From Knufia peltigerae (lineage: Eukaryota > Ascomycota > Eurotiomycetes > Chaetothyriales > Trichomeriaceae): a stretch of DNA of 64,000 nucleotides. The stretch spans positions 62,001-126,000 of the forward strand of contig JAPDRN010000090.1 in assembly GCA_030247855.1 (NCBI GenBank), in the 5' to 3' direction. Shown one piece after another: positions 33,370-43,479 of the stretch. The notes beneath the pieces were generated by a model, which was not told the origin of the DNA, did not search any database, and worked only from the letters and a program-made list of their open reading frames with translations. How positions within the stretch are numbered: the stretch's first letter is position 1; every line of letters starts with the position of its first letter. The translations under genes and the position numbers were made by a program.

Positions 33370-33840
33370 TGACGATGCACTTTTTGTTGCTGCTGCTCTC
33401 GATCACAATGGGGTCACCATCGAACGAAACACCTCTCTCTCTCCTTCCTCGTCTGGCAGCGAATACATCCAGAGCGATGAGCTGGGATTTAGAGGAAGCC
33501 CCAGAGAGCCCCAGGTTATAGGTGCACTGCTGCATTTCCATGCAACCGTGCTGCGGCTGCGGTACCGAGTGTGTCTTGCATTATTGGTCTGGGAATTGAT
33601 TAGGATAAACGGCCAAAGAGAGAGCGGGAAGTTTGAGGGCTTTCGAAACGGCACAGCTGTCTAGATTCTGGAGTCTCGGCGGATCCTTTACGTGTCATAG
33701 TCCTCACGCACAGGTCCCGAGCAAGGCGGAAATAAGATGAATGGAAAGGACATGTTCAGAATTGACCCTGTTCGAAAAACGAAAGCAATGCATCAAGGAC
33801 TTTTCAAATAGACATTCTGTCTGCCTCTTCTCTTTTCTGT
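33370..33840. other. Convergent intergenic, no feature seen
   Basis: The 471 bases between convergent 3' ends contain only short chance frames on both strands. Confidence 0.6.
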
Positions 33841-35258
33841 TCAAGTTGACAACACCTTGCCCTGCAATCTTGAACTCTCTGCCTCAAGTATACTGGCAGC
33901 CTCCTCCTCAATGCTCCTCTCCTTAGGCGTCCAACCCAGAAATTTTCTCAATCGCTCCGCCTTTCCCCGTGAATTCAAGCCCCAACTGACGGCTTCGAAG
34001 CCGGCTACCCCCAGAGCCTCGTCTTTACCAAGGTGCTTCTCCACGGGGTTGGCGGGAATGTAGCCTTTGTCCGCCGCAATGGCCGAAATCTTCCTGGCCA
34101 GGTCAGCCCAGTCATGCTCGCCGTTCTCGCAGAGATGGTAGCCCTTGGCGCCCCAGATGTCACCAGACAGGTTTCTGGCCACTGCCGCTTCAGCCAGGAG
34201 GACGAAAGCAGCAGCTAGGTCGTAGACGTGGACGTGGTTCCACCTTGCCTTTCCTGCGCCCACGACGGGAGTGTAGCCCTTTTGGAGTATGAGCTTGCTC
34301 AGTTCGTAGACCTGGCGAGACCGTCCAGAGGTGGGACCTCGACCATCACCTAAGCGGAGAGTCAGCAGGGGAGGGATTGCTCAACGCATGACAGTTGGAA
34401 ATCGGCTCCGAAGGACGAAACCAATGACGATCGCACACTTCCTGGGGCTGCAAGACTTGCCGTAGATGGTGGGCGGGCAAACCAACGCCGTCTTTACCCT
34501 GTCCGCATACTTGGTTCCAGCTTCGAGAACGATCTTGTCGACATTACGATGGAATGCCTCATCGGGCAGGTGTGTCAGCTCGTCCACTCCACCAAGATCG
34601 TTGTACTCCTTGGTCGACCACTCTCCCAAGCGATCATTCTTGGAGTCGTCATAAGTCAAGATCCCGGTACCGCCCGTGTGCAGCCAGAATCCAGGCTTTG
34701 ATGGCGCATGGCCCTCGGAGAGGCCGGCAGCAATGGCTCTTGCCGCACCTTCGTGGTCCGATGCGTCTGCAGTGTCTGGTTGAATTGGACAATCGGGTCA
34801 GAACGCTGTCCGATAAGGTGGGCATCGACAGTAGCTTACGCAGGACGATATCTGCCCTTGCACTCTCTGCACGGAGCACGGCCGAATCATCCAGATCACC
34901 CAGGACGACGCGAAGCTTGGGATACTGCTGTTGAACTTGGTTCGCCTTCTCCTGCGTCCTGATCAGGGCAGCTATCAGATGATGTCAGCAAATTTTGGTT
35001 TCCGTGTTTCCCACGCAAAAAGCAAACGGACGTCCAAGCTGTGCCGATGAGTATGGAAAATCCCAGATGAGGCGAGAGGAAGACAAGCCATATGAAATTT
35101 ACAAACTCACAGTATTCCCATTCAGGATGTTTCTTGTTCAGTGCATAGAGGGCATCGCCACCTATATATCCTGTAACTCCGGTGCTGAATTGGAGTCAGC
35201 GGGTATAATTATCGAAATCCATCCCTTCGGCCCCGTACATAAACACTTTGACCGCCAT
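33841..35258 (-). CDS. NAD-dependent epimerase/dehydratase family protein
   Basis: Five minus-strand exons (35258-35239, 35184-35111, 34971-34840, 34766-34461, 34349-33841) join with correct phases to 346 residues. The start reads MAVKVFITGVTGYIGGDALY, a Rossmann motif T-G-x-x-G-x-I-G, followed by VVLGDLDD and ADIVLHASDHEGA. Later segments include FWLHTGGTGIL, VCPPTIYG, and WNHVHVYDLAAAFVLLAEAA. This is an extended SDR of the nucleoside-diphosphate-sugar epimerase type common in fungi, of unknown substrate. Intron 4 uses a GC donor (GCAAGT) rather than GT; with that choice the conserved join IYG-DGRGPTSGRS reads through perfectly, whereas GT alternatives do not. It is convergent with the rhamnose-dehydrogenase-like gene. 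Confidence 0.85.
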
Positions 35259-36500
35259 GATGAGTGTGACAAGTCCCACTATGTTGCTGTGATTTTCTCT
35301 ATTCTCCTCGTAGAAGTTATCAGGATAGTCGCTTATTTGGTGAAATTTAGTTTGTTTTGCTGCATACTAACAATAAAACACCCCCCTGAAGCCCGGATCT
35401 TGGCGACCCTGCCGAGGCCATCCAAAATCGCTAGGGACGGAGTCAATGACCCCCGGTCAAGCGTTGCGATTCACCAGAATTCCACGTTCAGAAAAGGTTC
35501 GACGTCAGGACCGTATGGTCAATGAATCCGAGGCAGATGAGGGTTTTACTCTCATAGTTTGTGTTAAGCTAGGCTATTACTGTATCACGACTACCTCGCA
35601 GGCTTCAAGAGCTCTGCTCAATTTCTATTCATGTGCAGTAAGACATTGTTGAGCCAGACTCACAAGTTAGAGGGGGCGCATTGAACGTAAGCAGGAAGCT
35701 TCGCCCGGAATCCTTGCGGCTAGAGCCAAGCCTGTTTACGATGCTCATTAGGATGAATGTTGACGTTACCTGCGATGGGCGTTCGTGCTACTCTGAACAT
35801 TGTTATCAACAATGGCCTGGCAAGCGAGTCACAAAGGCTCTTTGCAAGTGTGCGGGGTGATTCTAACGAATCTGGCAAGGAGCAGCACCCTGTGGAGGAG
35901 CTTCTGGGATATGATCAAGCCTTCAACGGGAATCAGATTCCATTACCGAGCACATTTTTTTGTGGGCCCGGGAGTCGATTCCCTCGGTCTCTACGAAGTA
36001 CGTCTTCGGGTAACGTGCCACGCCTTTATCCCTTTAGACACCGGGCACTCCTCCGGCTACAAGGGCTGTTCGATTCAGCGGTTGCTTTTTCCCGCACTCT
36101 ACGATCGGCTCCTTGACATCACTATACGGAAAGTCCCCGCTGCATCGACTAGGGTGAGTGGCCTTTCAAGCTAATTGAGATCTCCCGCCAACCGTCTATC
36201 TAGTCTTACAGATGGGGAAGCATGGAGACCCCTTGAGTGTAATTGCCCACGTTCCATCAAAACTGGCTTCGCTCCCGATCGCATGAAGTGGAAGCTGAAG
36301 TGTATAACCGGGCTTTTGGGGATTGAGGACACATTGGATTATCACGGGGATTGTCACGGGGTCCCCATGGGGAGAGACGGGTGAATGCTTTATCAGGATG
36401 GTGTATTTCAACCCAGTGGCATATGGGAGCATATGGGGCACGGTGTTTCCCTTGTCTGGATGATTCAGTCAACTCAGGTCAGCTTGTCCTGCTTGCCGCT
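35259..36500. other. Long intergenic stretch, no gene recognised
   Basis: This 1.2-kb stretch lies between the start of the epimerase-family gene and the broken transporter. Overlapping plus-strand frames near 35757-36174 of about 120 codons have no recognisable motif. The transporter's first exon and promoter may lie in the last 200 bases, but I could not settle on a start codon. Confidence 0.5.
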
Positions 36501-36533
36501 ATCCTCGTCAACACTCTCATTTTTATGCACTTT

Positions 36534-38268
36534 GTGAGTTCCTCAGACCAAAGTCAACTCTGTGGTCCAGATAACCTTGAAAATATGGGTCTGCTTTCCC
36601 TTCAGGGCCGCGGCCCTCGCAGTCGCCATCACCATGACCTGTGGCTTTTCTTTCATGCTCTTCGGCTCGGATCAGGGTGTCTTCGGCGGCATCTTGAACG
36701 ACCCGGCGTTTGCCAATCAGTTCAAGAACCCAAGTCCGACGATTCAAGGCCAGATTGTATCGACCTATGACATTGGCTGCATCATCGGCGCCATCATATC
36801 CATCTATTGTGGTGACAAGCTGGGTCGCCGCAAGTCAATTGCCATGTCGTGTGCCTTTGTCATTGTCGGAGGCCTTTTGCAAGCATCTTCTTTCTACCTG
36901 CCACACATGATTGTTGGCCGGATCATTGCCGGTCTGGGGATCGGGCAAAGCACAGCCGTTGTGCCCATGTGGCGAGCTGAGACCAGCAAGGCAGAGCACC
37001 GCGGCAAGCTTGTTGCTCTCCAAATGGTCATGGTGATATTCGGAATTGATCTGACCAGTTGGATCAATCTAGGAATGACTTATGTATACGCAAACGAAGA
37101 CAGCCGGCGCTTCCCCATCGCGATGCAATGCTTCTGGGCCTTCGTCACGCTCGGACTGCTTGCCTGCACGGTGGAATCTCCTCGGTGGCTTTGCTACAAG
37201 GAAAGACACGCGGAAGCCCAGGTGGTGCTAGCCCGCCTTGCTGCCAAAGACCGCGAAGACCAGTCGGTCAAAATCGAGCTAAAGATCATCAGCGACGCCA
37301 TTGCAGCCGAAAAAGCTGGCGGAGCCATTGGATGGCGTGAGTTCTTTTCGAGCGGTGAGCAGCAGAACTTTCGGCGCCTTGTTTTGGGCGCCGGTACATC
37401 CGTCTTCAGCAGATGGGGGGGATCAACGTGGTAAGCATCGAGATCCAAACTGATTACCTTCCATTGTCTTAAAGTCAGCCGGTTTCTGCTCGCAATACTG
37501 ACAGCAACTCCACCATAAAGGGCAGGTTGTATGCTATTTTCCGGTGATCCTGACCAAGTCCTTTGGCTTCAGCAACAGGCTTGCCCTGATCCTGTCAGCC
37601 ATCGACTTCATTTGCCTCTGCGTTTGGGGTTCCGTGATCATGCTACTGATTGATCGCTTCGGACGTGTCCCCCTCATGCTGTTTGGGTCTATTGGGTGCG
37701 GGATACGCTTCACCCTTACCACCATCGGTCTCGATATTGGAACAAATGCCAGCTGCGCCGTGGCTGTGTCGTTCATGTTTGGATACCATCTCTTCTACGT
37801 AAGCCAGGTCTCTCCTTTTCAAAGTCCTCAAAAGTCCCGAAACTGACATCTTCACTTGATCCCAGGGTCTCTCTTACCTGACCATTCCATCCTTATACCC
37901 CTCTCGAAATCAACTCATCACGGATGCGCAGCATTGGTAACAGTGCTGCCATGGATACGAACTGGATTTTCGTGTACGTCGTGGTAATCATGATCCCCAG
38001 CACCATCGCAAACATCTCCTGGAGGTTTTATATCATCTTCGCCGTACTCAACTTTGCTTGGTTCCCCATCGTCTGGTTCTTCTACATCGAAACCAAAGGC
38101 CTGTCCTTGGAAGAAGTCGACCGCATGTTCAAGATCAAGTATCACGCTGGCAAGAACATGAGCTACAAAGAGGCAGCGCGCTTGTCGAAGGAGGAGACTG
38201 AGGAATATAAGAAACAGGGGACAGAAGGTGGCGACAAAGTCGTGGTGGCCGAGGTCGAGGAGATGTAG
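36534..38268 (+). pseudogene. MFS sugar transporter with two frameshifts
   Basis: Text from about 36607 encodes a sugar transporter: MLFGSDQGVFGG, GDKLGRRKSIAM, MIVGRIIAGLGIG, VESPRWLCYKER, then in exons from 37526 and 37866 DRFGRVPLMLFGSIG and IETKGLSLEEVDRMF, ending at 38268. Two breaks interrupt the reading. The first is just before the intron donor at 37431, where the conserved QQMGGINV text is in a different frame from the upstream part, next to a run of seven Gs at 37415-37421. The second is near 37911-37914, where one extra base separates TIPSLYPS from EINSSRMRSIGNSA. The start codon is also unclear. Two independent shifts favour a pseudogene, although assembly error is possible at the G run. 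It resembles the intact transporter at 13.9 kb. Confidence 0.75.
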
Positions 38269-38906
38269 CTTGCGTGAACCATCTAACATGAATGAGTACG
38301 TCAAACTGACGAGGCTGACAACCCTATTTTGTTGTGGTGGGATTGTCTTCGTGGGCGTCTCCTTCATGTGGGTTGCGTGTCTCTCGAAGGGGGCCGAGAG
38401 CTCGGAGCTGTTCAACCACTGCTTGTGCTATCAAGGCGTGGTCGATGCAGCCCTAGCTAATCCCCGGCGAGCGCGAGCCGCATGAGCGCAAATCTCTGTC
38501 GGAACACTTGGGGTCACCATGTTTCAAGAGGACTCGCACGTTTGATGCAGGCTTTTCGCATAAGAAACTTCTCTAAGTATTAAAATCATAAAACTCTATA
38601 CTGGCCTTATTCGCTTCTTTTTTATAATCTTGTTTAGTTACTTTTTTATCTTACAGTTTCCTCAAAAGAGCACTCGTTATCAGGGCAACTTATACAGAGT
38701 GTTATCTAGAGTCTCTCTATGACGATTCATGCGGCCATCAGAATGACCTCATCCGGAGGAAGATTTACCCTCGTTTTCACCATTCAGACAAACAGAGAAT
38801 GGCCTCTTAGTGACCAAGGGCAGACTCGTCAGTTCATCATGATATTGGACCCCTGACTATTACTCCGCTATTTTCCGCGCCGTCTAACAAGTGCAGCCTC
38901 GCAGCC
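38269..38906. other. AT-rich convergent intergenic
   Basis: The 638 bases between two convergent 3' ends include a notably AT-rich part near 38570-38665. I see no coding region. Confidence 0.6.
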
Positions 38907-40019
38907 TCAACCAGAAGTGTAGATTTCAGACAAGACGGCTGGGCTCTGCGGGAGAATCAGAGGGCCGGCGACCACACTTTCCTTGGTCGGTGCACCTTCC
39001 GCATCCGCTATGATGGCAATGATAATGCCCAGGGCATCAAAGGACTCGGGGATAGTGGTAGAATTGTGCTCCGTGTCGAAGGGGACCGAGATGTTGCTGA
39101 CACCGTGGAAGAAGACGGCATGGTAGTCCTTATCCGCAAAACGAGGCTGGTTGTCAGGTTGAGTGAAGCTTACGACAAGCTCTGAGCCCGGGAGAATTGA
39201 CTTGGTCCCTTTGGCCGGAGTCATTTGAGGTAGATGCTGGCGTGGCGAGGGGAATACCGGATTCTGTGGCGGACAAGAGCCCTCGACGACCCATTCGTTG
39301 GTGAAGTCGAGAATCTGGTTGGCGTAGGGAAAAATGGTGTCCGAGGGGCCGGCAAAAGGGGCCGAGTTCCAATTCTCGATCAGGGACCAGGTGTTGTGGC
39401 GGGATTCGGTGGCGGCGATGGCGACGAGAGCGGCGCGAGAAGTGTCTAGTCGAGCCTGGAGTTCGAGACCCGTGAGGAACGCCATGCTGGAAATCTCGAT
39501 GATGGTCTGAAGGACGAGGAAAGAGGCGGGGTCGTCGTACGGAAAAGCATATAGACATGCTCCTGGTTTGATCGAGGTGGGGGAGATCTGATCCTGGAAG
39601 ATGCGGAGGTGGCCTGCTTCGTTGTCCCGGATCTGTTGGATACGTTCGTAGGTGGTGTTTGGAAAGCCCGCCTCCATGAACGAGGAGGCGTTGAAGCGTT
39701 CGACACCTTGCTGGTAGAAAGAGAAAATGATCCATTCAGCAGACAGGAGATTCTGAAACAGCAGGTCGTCGGCGCCAGGAGGGCCGGTGGTGATGTTGAG
39801 CACTGCACCTGTGATGTTTCCAGGGAAAGGGCGTGCGGTTCCATTGTACGTGGCGTAGACATCTGACTCTCCTGGTGTTGGACCGTAGGATGGATCAGAG
39901 AGCTGCGATGGGCCTGGAGGCGTAGATGAGGCCGATGAGGATGATACAATCGCCGGAGCACACAGCCCTAAGCCATATAGCATGGCGGAAACGAGGATAG
40001 CCTTTCTCATGACAGCCAT
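38907..40019 (-). CDS. Rds1-like secreted ferritin-like domain protein
   Basis: A 370-residue frame begins with a hydrophobic signal peptide (ILVSAMLYGLGLCAPAIV) and a Ser/Pro-rich linker. It continues with a ferritin-like domain: FQNLLSAEWIIFSFYQQGVE, IRDNEAGHLRIFQDQI, FLVLQTIIEISSMAFLTGLE and AIAATESRHNTWSL. The Glu and His residues in EWIIF, NEAGHLR, EIS and ESRH fit the four-helix metal-site pattern. These features identify the fungal Rds1 (stress-response, glucose/nutrient-regulated) family. Several N-x-S/T sites support secretion. The C-terminal part from about residue 260 is a beta-rich tail. It is divergent from the Zn2Cys6 gene at 40789. Confidence 0.85.
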   Translation of the reverse strand: MAVMRKAILVSAMLYGLGLCAPAIVSSSSASSTPPGPSQLSDPSYGPTPGESDVYATYNGTARPFPGNITGAVLNITTGPPGADDLLFQNLLSAEWIIFSFYQQGVERFNASSFMEAGFPNTTYERIQQIRDNEAGHLRIFQDQISPTSIKPGACLYAFPYDDPASFLVLQTIIEISSMAFLTGLELQARLDTSRAALVAIAATESRHNTWSLIENWNSAPFAGPSDTIFPYANQILDFTNEWVVEGSCPPQNPVFPSPRQHLPQMTPAKGTKSILPGSELVVSFTQPDNQPRFADKDYHAVFFHGVSNISVPFDTEHNSTTIPESFDALGIIIAIIADAEGAPTKESVVAGPLILPQSPAVLSEIYTSG

Positions 40020-40788
40020 AACCGTGAGACAATGGTGGAATGCTCAGATGGCGCACGTAGATTAATTTAGGATGATTGAGGAGAATCACCTAGTCAAGCA
40101 TGAAGAGAGAAGAGGAGGGAAAGATTCCGAATCTCCGTTGGCACATCTGGCATTCTTATAGTTCTGACTGATTGCCTGCTCAGGGAGGCTGCCGAATCTC
40201 CACTGAGAGATTTGGGCGGCATTTGGGGACTGTGGTGATCCAGGTGGTAGCATGCAACGTCAACCTCGATACATTGCCAATGTCATCGTTGCTGATCGTG
40301 ATGATATTGAAAATTTCCGGATGGTGGACCGTGGCGCAGTTTTGGGATAGACTCTCAAGGCTACGAATGTTCGCTAGCTCATCGTAACCCCTTCCAGAGC
40401 GGAAAGCGATGCCCCATAGCTGAGCTGATGCACACCTGAGGCTCGAATGGAAGGGATATGAAGGGTAAGGTGGGTAAAATGTGGGATGCTTCAACAGGAC
40501 ATGAGTTGATATCATCCTGTTCAAGCCAAAGTACGAGGCTTGCGCTAACCCTAGCCGGACGAAGATCTCTTCCTAATGCAGCGCTATCTACGATTGGCTG
40601 ATGCATTGACCTCAACCCAGCCGAGAAGGGAAAGTCGATGCCTCGTTACCCGCTCCATTCTTTTTCAAGCTTAGTCCTACTGGAAACTTTCGGCTGCAAA
40701 GAAAAATTGGGAGAATATGCCTTTGGAATGATTTAGCACATATCAATAAAACATCCATTGACGTCCCTATTTGATTGACCGGCGTACA
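40020..40788. promoter_or_regulatory. Shared divergent promoter, Rds1-like / Zn2Cys6 gene
   Basis: This is the 769-base head-to-head region between two start codons. No gene or clear operator was seen. Confidence 0.4.
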
Positions 40789-42366
40789 ATGGTGGGCAGA
40801 GGTGGGCGATCGAAAGCATGCTTGCCTTGTCGGCAACAGCGTGTGAAATGCGGTAAGAGGCCTTCCTTTCAGTTTTGACGGAGGCAGAAGACTTATGGTC
40901 CTTTGACCCAGACGAATCCAAACCAGAATGTCGTCGATGTCGGAGTCGAGGGCTGACATGTACTGGCTACCCGGAGGGGCTCGTTTTCATCGAAGAAGCC
41001 ACGACAGACCGACGATTCGCCACAACACGACTTCACGCCCGGAGAAGCCTGTCGGGGGACCCTGAACCAATCAGCAATTCGTTGGTTGTCATGAGTACTG
41101 ATGTTTATTTTGCTTTCCTCTTAAAAGAAACACATGACTCTCCTGGCGCTTCTCCGTTCGATAGCCGCTGGCCACTTTTTGCAGCAGCTACCATGTCCGA
41201 ATGCCTCCCACGAGAGTGCCTGGAATGCTTTGCGACATCATATTATGGACGCAGACAAGGCTCAGATCACATTCAGAGCAGCGGAAGGAAGCTATACACT
41301 AAGTGTCTTCGAGCATTGAATAGCTGTCTTCGAGAGCCGGAGTCGTCAATAGCGAGCGAGACTATCATGTCGATTATCATTCTCACGATATGCGAAGTAT
41401 GTTCCCCCTCCCTTCTCCTCCCACTTACCACATAACTAACTACAATTGAAGTATCTCACCGCGACAAGCCCTACAGCCTGGATAGAGCACATGCACGGAT
41501 TGGCCGCTTACTTTCGCTTCCGAGGCCTTGGAATTTTTCGTCAACCACTGGTACTCGAGCTTTTTGAGGCCACTCGATTTTCGATGATCACGGCAGCTGT
41601 GGCCACTCGACAAGCTACATTCCTCGCTTTGGATTCATGGAAAACGGATCCGTGGAGAGCGGCCGGGCTCAAGAAGACCATGGTGCAATGCTTGATAGAT
41701 CACGCCGCAGAGATTCCGGCCCTTTACGTCGATTTTATACAGTATTTGAAAACATCAAGTCCAGTCACGAAAGCGAACATGGCGGCTGTCTTGGAGGTGA
41801 ATATGGCGAACCTCTTCAAGAAATTTCAAAGTTGGCATCACACGTGGAAAATGGAAAACGATTCATTCATTCAAGAGGTCACTCTCTCGGTAGAGGAACA
41901 AGAATACTTCGGTGTCTCTTCTAAGCTTGCCTTTATCAATATCGACCACACGGTTACGGAGATCCACTACCTCCAATCTGTGATAATTCTGCTGGAATTG
42001 TGGAAAAAGTTTCGTGGAGTTGCTCCCAGGCTCGCTATGGATGCCCAGGGCGGACAGAACTGTCACCCAGAAGAGACCAGAGCCGCCAGGTCGGATCATC
42101 ACCCACCAACAACCTCACTGCATATGGAAGGCCACGCAGCTGCCTTGGAGATTTGCCGGATAATACTCGGATGTCTTCAACCCTCGGGGAGACTAGCCTA
42201 TGCGGTTCAATTCATCCTAGCCATTCGAATGGCACTCACTGTCTTTCGCCAGGAAGATGGAAACTTGCAAGTAACGTGGCTGGAAGGTTGTCTACAAAGA
42301 AGCTCGGAAATAAAGCACGGCTGGGACATTGGGAACAATGCCATGCAATCCTATCAATTGGCTTGA
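40789..42366 (+). CDS. Zn2Cys6 transcription factor
   Basis: Three exons (40789-40852, 40912-41396, 41452-42366) join in phase to 487 residues. The first intron splits the zinc cluster, which reads CLPCRQQRVKC / DESKPECRRCRSRG and a final C; the spacing C-x2-C-x6-C-x6-C-x2-C-x6-C is perfect for the family. The rest follows the short fungal regulator type (Fungal_trans_2-like), with SASETIM/IIILTICE-like helices, HMHGLAAYFRFRGLG and a C-terminal helical part ending MQSYQLA. No frameshift is seen. Targets are unknown; its divergent neighbour encodes the Rds1-like protein, and decayed metabolic genes lie downstream. Confidence 0.88.
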
Positions 42367-42534
42367 CGCCGTAAGACGTACGTATGCATGATACGCACAT
42401 GTGTGACTTTGATTCTCAGCACCCCGAACCATAATGCCCTTCCTGCACCTCTTTCGCCAAGACTTGCGCCTTATTTGAACGGTGCCGAACACAACTACTA
42501 CGTCTAGAGCACCGCCGCTTTCTACCATGCCCTT

Positions 42535-42845
42535 CATCAATGATATTACCGCCATTTTGGACATTGCGCAATACCATCCCGATCAGGGGGATTAATCGCC
42601 ATTGAAGCAGCAATACCTCCATCAACTGGTAGATCTGTCCCTGTGAACTTGACCACAGACTGAACAATTTCTGCATCACCAACATCTAATCTCACAAAAG
42701 CACCTTCACCCAATGCGTGTCGCAGGGTCCTTGGCTAATTATGTATTGATGCCCGCTATAACAACGTTTGCTCCCTCGCAAGCCAGCACCTTGCACCTAG
42801 CGAAGCCAATGCCCGAAGCTCCGCTAGTCACCATGGCTGCTCTAT
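42535..42845 (-). pseudogene. SDR relic with internal deletion
   Basis: The minus strand first reads MVTSGASGIGFARC followed by LACEGANVVIAGIN, which is the N-terminal coenzyme-binding part of a short-chain dehydrogenase. After an in-frame stop and a frame change it reads GAFVRLDVGDAEIVQSVV and then directly FTGTDLPVDGGIAAS, which is the C-terminal end of the same family. The middle part with the catalytic Ser, Tyr and Lys (about 130 residues) is missing. This is a clear relic made by an internal deletion plus point damage, not a working gene. Confidence 0.75.
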
Positions 42846-43000
42846 TCCGCTGAAAGTTCGGGCTCCGTTGATTGGATTCGAGGCCCACGCACCAATATTA
42901 ATCCGATTCTCGAGGATGATGTCGAACCAGTGCCAGCCATTGTATTCGAGGCCCGTGTCTACTTGCCGATCCATCCAGGTCACGGATTTCCCAGGTATGA
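42846..43000 (-). pseudogene. Possible lipocalin-like (kievitone hydratase/CrtC) fragment
   Basis: Just upstream of the SDR relic on the same strand, the text SVTWMDRQVDTGLEYNGWHW followed by FDIILENRINIGAWASNP resembles the DRQW...GW.WF...L.nG pattern I recall from fungal kievitone hydratase/AttH-type lipocalin proteins. There is no intact frame of useful length. The match rests on a short segment and memory of the family, so it is tentative. Confidence 0.25.
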
Positions 43001-43479
43001 ACGTTGACTTCTTTCCCGTCAGCAGCAATCACACCACTGACGCGAGAGTTGGGAGCGGCCAAAGGTTCACAGGGTATGTACCTCGATAGAACGCCCAGCT
43101 CTGCAATGGCAGAGCGACTGCAAGCAAAGCAAAGAATGGGAAAGCTTAGTAATAGCCATGATGGAGATTGTAGACACTATCTAATATCTTGAGGAGATTT
43201 GTAGAACACTCCACATCTGATGTTTTCAAGTTCCTGTTTTCGATTGCGAGTCTACCTAAGCTCTCGGATGGATCTGGCTCCTTCCGAGGCCGTATGCGAG
43301 AGGTTTTATGCTCGACGCCATGCCGAGTTGTACGACCTATAAAGGGAAAGCCTCCAACCCAGACTGGCCCGGTTTGGATCCCAACCTTCTCTATCGATCT
43401 ACCCGATCTTCTTGAGCGGTTCATTGTGGTCCTGTTCTGAAGCTGACAGACCAAAGACCTCGAGGACTTCAAACCCAAC

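Noticed and set aside
13908..38268. Secondary-metabolite cluster
   Set aside because: No polyketide synthase, peptide synthetase, terpene synthase or prenyltransferase; the content is of sugar and polyol type.
39154..39735. 193-codon alternative frame inside the Rds1-like gene
   Set aside because: Arg/His/Pro-rich shadow; the ferritin-like reading in the other frame is clear.
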